Assembly (NCBI GenBank): GCA_030998015.1
Contig: JARWMV010000033.1
Span: 104,436-168,435, forward strand
DNA from: Ceratorhiza oryzae-sativae
Taxonomy: Eukaryota > Basidiomycota > Agaricomycetes > Cantharellales > Ceratobasidiaceae
Reading direction: 5' to 3'
Length of the DNA stretch: 64,000 nt
Shown here one piece after another: positions 45,214 through 55,633 of this stretch (positions within the stretch are counted from its first letter, which is position 1; each line of letters opens with the position of its first letter). A model generated the notes under the pieces. The model searched no databases, was not told the DNA's origin, and worked only from the letters and a program-made list of their open reading frames with translations. Both the position numbers and the translations under genes were made by a program.

Positions 45214-48200
45214 GTGGTCTTGGGCGCTATATTACAAAACACGCAGAATGAAAATAAAAATATGGAAATGGAATGTATGTCATTAGGAAACCAATCACAA
45301 CTTCAGTTTTTCTTTCATGCATTCCCTCTGCACATAACCCCCAAACATAAGTCTACCTATAATAAGAAAAAATTCAATGGATGGGCCATGATTGATTCAG
45401 GGGCCACATCAGTATTTATACATGAAGACCTTGTTAAACAATATCATATCCCCACTGTTTCCCTAAAACACACCAAAAAGGCTATGAGTAATCGATGGAA
45501 GGGAGATTAACTCTAGGTCTGTGACCCACTACTGCACCTTCAAGCTGTGCATCCAGGAGCACCAAGAAATCCTCAGTGCTTATGTTGTGGACGTTGGCAA
45601 GAATGATCTAGCCCTGGGCATGTCATGGCTCAAATTCCACAATCCTGACATAGATTGGGATGGAAAGGACATGAAATTCAACTCACCAATATGCTTGAAG
45701 CATTGCATTACAAAGCCCCTACATGTGCAGGCAAATGAACCCAGGGAGCTTCAGTTGGATTCCCTAGACTTGCTCCTGGCAAAATACAAAGAATTCAAGA
45801 AAGTATTTGCCAAAGAAGATGATGTCCAGCCACTACCACCCCATAGGAAGTGGGACATGGAAATAGACCTAAAACCAGATGCGAAGCCAAGGCATGGCCC
45901 CATATACAGTGTGGGTGTCAAGGAAGATGCAGAACTGCGCAAGATTGGATTGCCAATTGAAAGCAGGGCATATTAGACCCTCCAGGTCACCAATGGCATC
46001 CCCTGTTATATTTGTCAAAAAGAAGAATGGAAAGCTGCACATGTGCATTGACTACCAGCAGCTAAATGAGATGAATGTCTCCAATGTGTACCCACTCCCA
46101 CACATCAACAATATTGTGGAAACCCTGTGTGGGGCAAAGATATTCACCAAATTTGATCTAAAGTGGGGTTTCAATCTTATACGGATTCGAGAAGGAGATG
46201 AATGGAAAGCTGCTTTCAAGACCAAGTATGGGTTGTATGAACCCCTAGTCATGCAATTCGGCCAGAAGAACGCACCAGGAACATTCATGGCTATGATTCA
46301 AGAAGAATTCCAAGACATTGAGGGCATCTATGTTGTAATCTATATGGACAACATACTGGTGTTCTCTAAAAGCCAAGAAGAGCATGACAAACATGTCAGA
46401 GAAGTCCTATGATGCCTTCAAAAAGCTGGCCTGTACTGTGCACTAGAAAAATGTGTTTTTGATGTCACTGAACTTGACTACCTGGGAATAGTAGTAACTC
46501 CCCAGGGAATTAAAGGAGACCCAGCCAAGGTTGAAAAGGCTGTTGAATGGCCAACCCCTACCAACCCAACTGAAGTCCTGGAAGGGCTGGGGTTTGCAAA
46601 TTGGTTAAGACACTTCATAAAGGACTTTTTGAAAATCACAAAATGCCTTTATGAACTTGTCAAGAAGGATGTAAAGTGGGAATGGACAGAAGAAAGGGAT
46701 CAGGCATGGAACCTGCTGAAGCAGAAATTGAAAGAAGCCCCCCTCCTAATTCAGCCGGAACCCAGCAAACAATTCATTTTGGAAACAGACACCTCAGGCT
46801 ATGCCACAGGTGCTGTACTATTGCAATACGGAGAAGATGGAATGCTCCACCCAATCTCCTACTACTCTAAAGTGATGGTTCCAGCAGAAAGGAACTATGA
46901 TATCTACAACAAAGAAATGCTGGCAATCATAAAAGCCCTCAAACACTGGCATCACTTGCTAAAAGGGGCCAAACACCCAGTAAACATTGTTTGTGACCAC
47001 AAGAATCTGGAGTACTGGAAGACAAATCGGCCACTAAATGGCCAGGTCACACAATGGCACAAGTTCCTGTCCAGGTTTGAATTCAAGATCCTATACATTG
47101 AAGGGGCAAAGAATGGCTGGGCAGACATACTCTCTAGGCTATCAAGGCACATCCCTAAAGAGGGGGGTGAGAGACATGCTCTGCTTGTGCAAAACCAATT
47201 TTTGGAATTAAAATCATTGTGGCTACAAGCAATCACACCAGACCACAACCTGGAACAACTCATTAGGGATGCTATCCCAGGGGACAAGCACCTGTCAAAA
47301 GTGCTAAAAGCCCTAGATGACAATGAAAAGGTCAAAAATTGGGAATGGGACAAAGGACTTTTATGATATAAGGGCCAAATCTATGTCCCAAATAACAAAG
47401 AACTTCGCAAGCTGGTTATTGAAAGTTGCCATGATAATCCAGCAGCAGGACACTCAGGACAGTTCAGAACATATGAATTGTTAAACCACAAATATACATG
47501 GTCATCAATGAAGAAATCAGTCAATGAATATATCACACATTGCAAATCCTGTATCAGGAACAAGCACAGCAACCAAGTTCCCCCAGGGCTCTTAAACCCA
47601 ATACCAGCACCAGAAAAGCCTTGGGAGGAAATCACCTATGACCTGATTACTGGACTACCCCTGTCAGAAGGGTTTGATGCCATATTTACAGTAGTCAACC
47701 GACTGACAAAAATGGTCCACTTTATTCCATGTCAGTCAGAGGCCAGTGCCATGGATTGCGCAAACCTGTTCCTAACTTATGTATGGAAACTTCACAGGTT
47801 ACCACAGAAAACCATTTCAGACTGTGGCCCCAACTTTGCATCCAAATTCCTAAGGCACCTGTATAAATGGCTAGATATAAACCCTTCCTACTCCACAGCA
47901 TATCACCCCCAAACAGATGGCCGGTCCGAAAGGGCTAATCAAGTAGTAGAAGGGTACCTCAGACACTACATATCAGACCGGCAAGACAACTGGGTCACAC
48001 TCTTACCCCTTGCTGAATTCGCCTACAACAATGGCATCAATGCCTCAACTGGCAAGTCACCATTCTTTGCAAACTACAGTTTCCACCCAAGGTTGGCAGT
48101 TGGCAACAAGGAGGGACAAGAATTTCCCTTAGCAGACGATCATGCAGAATGGCTTCAAAAGGGCCATGATGAACTCAAGGCCACTCTGGAACTATCAAAC

Positions 48201-48695
48201 CAGAGGATCAAAGAATACTATGATTGGAAGCATCGGACCCCAGAAGCCATCAAGGTGGGAGACAAAGTCTGGCTTGACACCAAGAACATACACACACAAC
48301 AGGCCTCCAGGAAACTGGCCCACAAGAGAGTTGGACCATTCAAGGTGGTAGCACAACATGGCACCCATGCCTTCAAACTGGACCTGCCAATAACCATGAA
48401 AATACACCCAGTATTTCATGTTTCACTCCTGACCAAACATAAAGATGATCCCTATGGATGTCAGGTTCCCCCACCCTCACCTGTGGTAACTCCAGAAGGG
48501 GAAGAAGAATTCGAAGTAGAACAGATCATAAAGTTGCGATACAACAAAAGGTCTAACATCTTCGAATACTATGTCAAATGGCTTCGATACGACAAGTGAC
48601 AATGGCTAACTTACAATGACCTGGTAAATGCACCAGAACTCATGGCCAAGTATATCAAGTCACACCCAAAGGCACCCCATGACCCCATGCCTTGA
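45214..48695 (+). pseudogene. pol: Gypsy family 1 pol: protease, reverse transcriptase, RNase H, integrase, chromodomain
   Basis: Domains in order: aspartic protease (WAMIDSGATSVFIHEDL), RT (PVIFVKKKNGKLHMCIDYQQ; FTKFDLKWGFNLIRI; YMDN at 46341-46352), RNase H (FILETDTSGYATGAVL, NYDIYNKEMLAI), integrase with HHCC zinc region and core (VNRLTKMVHFIPC, DCGPNFASKF, YHPQTDGRSERANQ), and chromodomain at the end (EVEQIIKLRYNKR...YYVKW). Breaks are frameshifts near 45487 and 45955, and TGA at 46410, 47364 and 48597. The RT box should read YMDD. Confidence 0.93.
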
Positions 48696-48705
48696 AGGGG
48701 GGAAG

Positions 48706-49080
48706 TGTCACAAGCTGACACACATATATCCACTTTATAATATTTTCTTGATTTATTACATTTTATGAGATCCTTTCAAAACATACTTGCCTTTTATGGT
48801 ATATCTGTGTCATGTGATTCAGGGGACGTTCCGGACTGATAACCAAGATGTATTTCAACTCTGATGTGAAATTCTGCAGTTCTGCAGTCACTTCTATTGC
48901 TTCTATCTCTTATCGATCGTGACTCACTGTATGGACTTGTTTGTTATGATGTGGCTCATACTATGTATATAAACCAGGTCAAGTTTGCAGAGGACTCCTC
49001 AAGAACTGGACCTCTCGTCGAATACAAGTTCTTTTCTTTTCTTACTATTTTCCTTGTCACCTGACTTGTTGTCACCCACA
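48706..49080 (+). repeat. 3' LTR of Gypsy family 1 element
   Basis: The same length as the 5' LTR (375 bp) and differing at scattered positions, many of them CpG/TpG-type such as GGGGACGTTCCGGACTGA against GGGGACATTCTGGACCGA. Ends GTCACCCACA, followed by the CATAG duplication. Confidence 0.93.
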
Positions 49081-49147
49081 CATAGATACAAGATTCCACC
49101 AGAGCCTTGGGTTGAACCCTAGATAGGTCACTGATGTCACTTGACAC

Positions 49148-49505
49148 TGTCATGGCCTGGACCATGAGCATGAATTTATCCTGAATTTATATGATTTAAT
49201 TTATCTCTACCTTTCTGCTTTTTGGACAAGTCCTGTGTATTCAGATATATGCATAGGATTATTGACTGAGTCACATGACCTTGTTGTTTTGACCACTGTT
49301 GATGCATCCCAAAATATTCTGTTGACATGGCACCACTTTCACACATTGTATGACTTTGCATTTTCACATGTACAGCCATCTATAAATATATAAGGGAGAG
49401 CCTGAGAGCCTTAAGCCTCTGAACTCAACCTCCTGTTGAAATATCCCCTATACCTGAGTTGGTCACCAAGCCACTTAGAACTTGCCCAGACTGTCAGAGC
49501 TGACA
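49148..49505 (+). mobile_element. LTR of Gypsy family 2/3, apparently solo
   Basis: Starts TGTCATGGCCTGGACCATG and parallels the LTR at 60218-60737, sharing GACAAGTCCTGT, AATATATAAGGGAGAG, CTGAGAGCCTTAAGCCTC and CCTCCTGT. It ends near GAGCTGACA. No target duplication could be identified, and no coding region is attached. Confidence 0.7.
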
Positions 49506-49553
49506 ACCTGAACAACAATGCCTCATCAGCATGAGGCAAAGGTAGACCCAAAG

Positions 49554-50023
49554 TGTAAGGACAGCAGTCACATGACTGCTTATAGTTCATATATGCATCA
49601 TAACTTTGATGTATGAGCCTGAGATTTTTGTTTTTTCCCACTACTTTTGTTTTACTCAAGTAAAATATGTACTACATACACACATTCTATCACTGCACAA
49701 GGAAGATTAAGACCTTAAGTACAATTTCATTGAGGGCAGAGCCCTTACATTTTTTTGAATGCTACATGTGTAGCAAAGCTGACCCATCCCTTGCATACTG
49801 AAGGAAATCCTAGGACATGATAGGTTGTTTGTAGGGATAGCAGTCACATGACTGCTTTTACTTCATATATGCATCATTCTTCTGATGTATGAGCAGGCTT
49901 TTGTTTTTCTACTACCACATTGTTGTCACTCAAGCAAATATTATACTATGTACATGTGCTCTATCACCAGCAAGGCAAATTAAGGCCTTAAGTACAGTTT
50001 CTATTGAGGGCTGAGCCCTTACA
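49554..50023. repeat. Two head-to-tail TGTAAGG...CCTTACA elements (~195 bp each)
   Basis: Copies at 49554-49749 and 49830-50023 each begin TGTA(A/G)GGAYAGCAGTCACAT and end GAGCCCTTACA followed by T-runs. The 80 bp between them is repeated after the second copy (AAAGCTGACCCATCCCTTGCAT at ~49775 and the close match at 50050), so the real duplication unit is ~275 bp. Confidence 0.75.
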
Positions 50024-50561
50024 TTTTTTTGAACACTACACACATGGCAAAGCTAACCCATCCCTTGCATACCACAAGGAAATCCTACAACATGATAGGC
50101 TGTTAGAGCAAATATGAGTAGCTCTGCAGGTGGCTTGTCACTGGCATATCCCATAGTTGGCATGTTTAATGTGCCATGAAGGTCCACAGTGACTAGGTCC
50201 CCACTTGCCAGTGGACAGGATGTGGCTTGGATAACCCTGAATCAGGGCCAAGTAACTACTCTGTTGAATGTAGTATAGCGCAGTAAAATAAAACTAGTGA
50301 AATATATGAGTGTATTCAATGAGTGACTATAAGACATGAGAAAGCAAGACTTTATATACAAGACAAGTCTGCATATACATAATCAAGATAGTGCAAGTGC
50401 ATACAAGCGAGTACAGGTGAGTATAGATCCAAATACATGAAACAGGTGTGAAAGCTGATGACAGGAGTCAGCATACAATCAAGAATGCAAATGAAAGGTC
50501 TGTGTCATCATAACGTAACCTGCATAAGTGCCAACACACTTGTAATCTCCAACACTCCCCC

Positions 50562-50693
50562 TAGAGGTGCTGTGCAGGAATTCCTGCATACTGGCATCAA
50601 GGGTTACTCAATTGCATCAGCTTACCAATTGGTGCTTCTACAATACAGTTACCCTTGATGCCAGCATGCAGGAATTCCTGCACAGCACCTCTA
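50562..50693. repeat. Strong hairpin (47-bp arms) just inside one Copia LTR
   Basis: The left arm 50562-50608 (TAGAGGTGCTGTGCAGGAAT...) and right arm 50647-50693 are reverse complements at 45 of 47 positions, separated by 38 nt. On the element's own strand it lies between the RNase H end and the 3' LTR. Each arm contains an inner palindrome GCAGGAATTCCTGC. Confidence 0.9.
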
Positions 50694-50701
50694 ACTCCCC
50701 C

Positions 50702-52770
50702 TCAAGTGTGACGTCCCATGACTTTGCCAGCAAGGTAGTCAAAACAGGGTTGATGTAGTGCTTTGGTGAATAGATCCACAAGGTTCTCATCACCAGGAAT
50801 ATGAGATAGTTCAATTTTTTTGCATGTGATGTGTTCGCACAAGAAATGGTGTGTGTTGTGTGTTGATGTGTTTTGATCATGCATGAAACTGAGGATTGTG
50901 TGCCAAAGCAATTGCAGTGGTGTTGTCTATGTAAATAGGAAGAGCTGACTCGAGCAGAAACCCAAGTTCCTCAAAGAACATTTTGATCCAGAGACCATGT
51001 CGAACAGCTAGTGACAATGCCATGTATTCACCTTCCATAGATGAGAGAGCAACAGTTGGCTGTTTTTTAGAGATCTAGCATATAGCTGCACCAGCCAGAG
51101 TAAAAACAACACTGGAGATCGACTTTTGATCAAGTATATTCTGAGCCCAGTCAGCATCCAAGTAACCAACCAGTTGAGATGAAGACTCAAGTCCATTATA
51201 GGTCAGACCATAGTTGAATGTGCCCTTAAAGTAGCAGAGTAGCGACTTGAGACCAGCAATGTGTGTTGGACCAGGGTTTGAGCTGAACTGAGATAGATGC
51301 TGGTTCGCATCAGCTGCATCAGGTCAGGTAGCAAGTGTAGTGTAAAGAATGCCCCCAATGTGGCAAGCATAGGGAAAGTTGATAGTGGGACCAGTATAGC
51401 ATTCAAGCTGTGTTCCAGCAGGTAGTGGTAGAGTAGTCAGGTTAGTGTCAGATAGCCCAGCTCAGCCGATCAAGTTTTTAACATAAGTATTTTGAGAGAT
51501 TGTAATAGTGTGTTTGGTTTGGCTCGATAACCTAGAAAATGTCCTAGTTCTCCCATATCACGCATCTTGAAAAGAGTATGAGTTTGCTCTTGACTTCAGA
51601 TGCATATCCCTTGGTCGCAAAGAGTGCAATATCATCAACATAGACAGCTAATATACAGAGATTACTGTTGTTGGTTCAACAGATAAAGCATGACGGTTCA
51701 GAGGTGATAGGTTCAAAGCCAATAGTTTTGACCACTTTGCCGAATGTAAGCATCCAGATGCAAGGTGCTTGTTTTAGTCTGTAGAGAGATCCATGTATGT
51801 GTAGGACACAGTTAGTACTGTCTTTGTATTCAGGTATTTGGACCATATAGATTTCTTCTTTGACTTGACTGTTTAAGAACACTGAGATAACATCAAGCTG
51901 GTGTATATCCCAGTTGTGCATGGCTGCCAGAGCAATGAGTATGTGCCATGAGTCAGCACATAAAACATGAGCAACAACTTCATTAAAGTCAACTCCAAAA
52001 CGCTGGCCGTATCCTTTGACTACCAGACATGCTTGGTAGTGTGTGATTCCAGTGTCTGCATTCCGTTTGATTGTGTTCACCCAACCAGGCTTAAGAGGTT
52101 TGAAACCATCAGGTAAATCAACAAATTCAAAAGTGCCCATATGTTTGAATGCTACCATTTCCTCATTGCATGCAATTGACCACCTGTCCACATCCCAGCG
52201 GGACAGTGTATGCTTGTAGGATGGATGATTGTCATCCTCTCATCTTGAAATTGCCACATATATGTACTTGTGCCATTTGTGTTCAAGCAATACATCCTCT
52301 TTGTTCCCTATATGCGCCACTCCCACTGGTTTACTGTATTTTGGATACAATGTGTTGTTGTTGGCAGTGGGTTTGCCAACACTATCCAGGTCTGTGTAAT
52401 TAGGCCGGGTTGCAGATGAGCTGCAAACTGGTCAAGACAGGCCAAGACCTCAACCTAAACAGTATGTAGGAGATCCAACTGGAGTTGGTATCCTGGATGT
52501 TGGATTTGACAACAACTTGGGGATCATGAGAGGTCCCAGTGTGGGCTTTTTTTCTTCAGGTTTGGGTGCTGTAGGAGGTAGAGTGGTCGATTTTAGAGGT
52601 GGGGTGAATACACCAGGGGCTGGAGCTGGTTTTGACTGCTGTAAAAGAGCTGAGTTCAGTTGAGAAGCTCCTGACTCCCCCTCAGCAGGTGAAATGGCAG
52701 GAGAGAGCTGGTAGAGCTCAAGTTCAGTCCAATCAACTCCCCCTGACTTTGGACGCAGCAGAAAGATTAT
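50702..52770 (-). pseudogene. pol: Copia reverse transcriptase and RNase H (broken)
   Basis: RT is seen at 52191-51676: start WSIACNEEMVAFKHMGTFEF, then LKPGWVNTIKRNADTGITHY, VDFNEVVAHV, WDIHQLDVISVFLNSQVKEE and GSLYRLKQAPCIW, all standard Copia RT blocks. RNase H ends near 50702 with IELSHIPGDENLVDLFTKAL, the usual Copia terminus. Several stops and frameshifts lie between ~51000 and 51670. Confidence 0.88.
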
Positions 52771-52791
52771 ATTGCATGATTTAAGGATTTG

Positions 52792-54153
52792 TCAAGATTC
52801 CTGTTTGTAGTATTGCCATGCAGTGGAATTGTTGGCAAAGCCAGTGAATTGATACTTTTTCAATTTCACATCTAGTTTTCCATTAGAGCCACTTTGGTCT
52901 AGTACCCAGCATTTGGCACCAAACTCTTGAAGATTGCCAATATGTGGTTTACAGCTGTAAAAGCACTTGTACAGAGTGATGTCTCTGAGTGTATGCGTAG
53001 GAGACCAGTTGGCAATATACACCATGTAAGAGACAGCCTCTTGCCATAAGAAATGTGGTAGCTGTTGGGCGAATAGCTGTGCCTGAGCTCCTTCAACCAA
53101 TGTGTGGTTTTTGCATTCAGCAACTCTGTTCTGCACAGATGAGTGTGGTGCAGTCTCCTCTAGGATAGTACCTTGCAAAGCAGTGTAGTCTTTGAAAAAT
53201 TTATTGACAAATTCTTTTCCATTGTCGGAACAGACTTGTTTAAGTTTCTTGCCGAACTGGTTGGCTAGTAAAGCTTTGTACGCCTTGTAGTGCTTGAAGA
53301 CTTCCTTGGTCGATTTCATAAAGCTGGTGATGGTGAAGCAGGAGTACATGTTGGTAAATGTGACAAAATATGAGTTCCCTTGTAGGGATTGAGTGCGAGC
53401 CAGTCCCCAGATGTCCATGACAGTGAGATCGCCAACAGAGTGATATTTTGATTTTGATTCCTGAGAATAGGAGGCAATATGATGTTTTGCCTGGACACAT
53501 GCCTTGCAGAAATAATTGCATGGGGAGTTGCAATCAACTTTCATCCTTTTCACCATGTTTTTGTTGAACAGTTGTTTGAGTGCACCTTGATTAATATGGC
53601 CCATAATATGATGCCAGTCCTCCCAGGTTTTCATTCCATCCATGTCACCTCAAGCGACAGCTACTTGGGTAGTAGGGGTGATAACTGAGATATCCATTAG
53701 GTAAAGGCTTCCTTTTGCTGAGTCTCCAATCTTCAGTCCAACACCTAGGATTTGGCCATCAGGCACATATATAGTGCAGCATTGTCCTTTAAAAAGACAC
53801 GCTCCTCCAGCAAAATTGATTACTTTGCATGACAGTAAGTTGCCAGCAAATGAGGGGACATGAGCAACATTTTGGAGCAGGAGTTCGTTTGATTTATTTC
53901 TGTTGCATGTGATAGCATGAATGGTACCTTGGCCTACTATAGGTACATTGCTGCCAATGCCTTGGACAACCTCTGAGGCAGGTTTGTAGATGCTGAAATA
54001 GGCATGATTACTGACCATATGCAAGCTGGCTCCAGAGTCAGTGATCCATTCATGCAACAAGAAGGATGAAGGAGCTTTTGCCACAAAAGCAACAGCTCCT
54101 CCTTGGTCTGATTGGTCTTGATTGCCCTGTTCTCCAGTACTGGCTATATGCAC
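52792..54153 (-). pseudogene. pol: Copia protease and integrase
   Basis: The protease block has WITDSGASLHMVSNHAYF. GAG-pre-integrase is WHHIMGHINQGALKQLF with CKACVQAKHH (zinc region). The integrase core follows with VMDIWGLARTQSLQGNSYFV, VCSDNGKEFVNKFFKDY and EETAPHSSVQNRVAECKNHT, where the D, D and E positions are recognisable. A break at about 53645 separates protease from integrase. Confidence 0.9.
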
Positions 54154-54189
54154 TGATTCTTTCTTTTTCTCTTGGTCAGCCTTTTTCTT

Positions 54190-55035
54190 TCAACACTCCC
54201 TCTCCCAATGTCCCTTTTTGTGGCAGTAGTTACACTTGCCCTTTTGTTTTCCTTGTCCTCCCAATCCTCTGCCAGTATTCTTTCCATTTGATCCACTGGA
54301 CCTGAATGTGGCTGCTGCCCTGATATTCTTCTTCACTAGTAGTCCTGCCTTTACACTCCTTTGCTCCTTTTGTTGCCCCTTGGCCATAACTAAGCTAGTG
54401 ACTTGTTTCACCATATCCAGCCATTTTGTTTTGTCCTGAAACATGAGGAGTGGCCACAGTGTTTGGATAAAAACATCCCATGAGAGGGGAAGTGAGGCGA
54501 TGAGGGCAATAGCCCAGTCGAAGTTGGTAGCAAGGTTTGAGTTGATAGCATGGAGTTGATCATGCCAGGAGTGCATAGTGCGAACATGGTCATTGATGTG
54601 AGTTTTGTCAAGCATACAATGTGAGAAGAAGTTCCAATGTAATTCAATAATGGCAACTATATCAGCCACTTTGTATAGCTGTTTAAGTTGAGTCCAAACC
54701 TCAGAAGAGGTTTCACAAGCAAGGATATTCATCATAACATTGTCATCAATGCAGTGCTGTATAATACCATGGGCCTTGCAGTTGGATTTCAGCCAATCAT
54801 TGAAGTCAGTCGATCCAGATGATGGTTTAGTCTTTGTTCCATCCACATACTGAATGAGTTCAAGCTCTTTAAGTAGGTCTTCCATCCAAATGCGCCAGAT
54901 GCACCAGTTCTCCAATCCCCTGAGAGTTGGGATATGGATTGACCCAGTACTAGACAGCAACACAGCCATAGCAGTTGAGGATGATGAGTTGGGGTTTGGG
55001 GCAGTCATGCCACTGGTAGTGCCAGTGTTCGACAT
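54190..55035 (-). pseudogene. gag: Copia gag (UBN2-type) with CCHC knuckle
   Basis: Starts MSNTGTTSGMTAPNPNSSSS and has the Copia gag block LRGLENWCIWRIWMEDLLKE, AHGIIQHCIDDNVMMNIL and ACETSSEVWTQLKQLY. It ends with a zinc knuckle, CNYCHKKGHWEREC, immediately followed by a stop at 54190-54192; downstream coding resumes as protease. This is the best-preserved frame of the element. Confidence 0.9.
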
Positions 55036-55633
55036 AATGGATGAGTGGGGTTAAGTGCGATGGACAGTTAACTGTAAAGTACTAGTTGTATAGGCTTAGA
55101 GCAAGGTGGGGCTCATAACCTGTTGAATGTAGTATAGCGCAGTGAAATAAAACTAGTAAAATATACAAGTGTATTCAACAAGTGACTATAAGGCATGAGA
55201 AAGCAAGACTTTATATACAAGACAAGTCTGCATATACATAACCAAGATAGTGCAAGTGCATACAAGTGAGTACAGGTGAGTATAGATCTGAATACGCAAT
55301 ACAGGTGTGAAAGGTGATGACAGGAGTCAGCATACAATCAAGAATGCAAATGAAAGGTCTGTGTCATTATAATGTAACCTGCATAAGCACCAATGCACTT
55401 GTAATCTCCAACATACTGCACCCCGAGCACAGCCTTCTTCAGCTCAAGTGAGCAAAAGCATGATTGGGGCACCATCCACAGTGCCCAATTCCCCCAATAG
55501 TCAGGGAGTTTTTTGGTCCCCTTGACCTCATGGGTCAAGTTAAATACAAGCCCCTATTGGGCCTCAACTGAGCAGATCCCAGTGCAGTCTGGGAGGTACA
55601 AGGTACACTCAATCAGGTGTACTGTACATATAT

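Larger units (their letters stand above)
42090..49080 (+). mobile_element. Full-length Ty3/Gypsy retrotransposon, family 1 (decayed)
   Basis: LTRs 42090-42464 and 48706-49080, both 375 bp, begin TGTCAC and end CA. The 5-bp target duplication CATAG lies at 42085-42089 and 49081-49085. A purine-rich tract GAAGGGGGGAAG precedes the 3' LTR. Internal order is pre-gag frame (42850-43790), gag (43802-45193), protease/RT/RNase H/integrase/chromodomain (45214-48695). Several TGA stops, two frameshifts and a mutated RT box make it non-autonomous. Confidence 0.95.
50262..55413 (-). mobile_element. Full-length Ty1/Copia retrotransposon (reverse orientation, decayed)
   Basis: LTRs 50262-50554 and 55121-55413, 293 bp each, begin TGTTGAATGTAGTATAGC and end CTCCAACA. 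The flanks are TACTC on the left and TACTG on the right, an imperfect 5-bp target duplication. The minus-strand order is gag, protease, integrase, RT, RNase H, which is Copia order (integrase before RT). Frames are broken by several stops. Confidence 0.93.
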
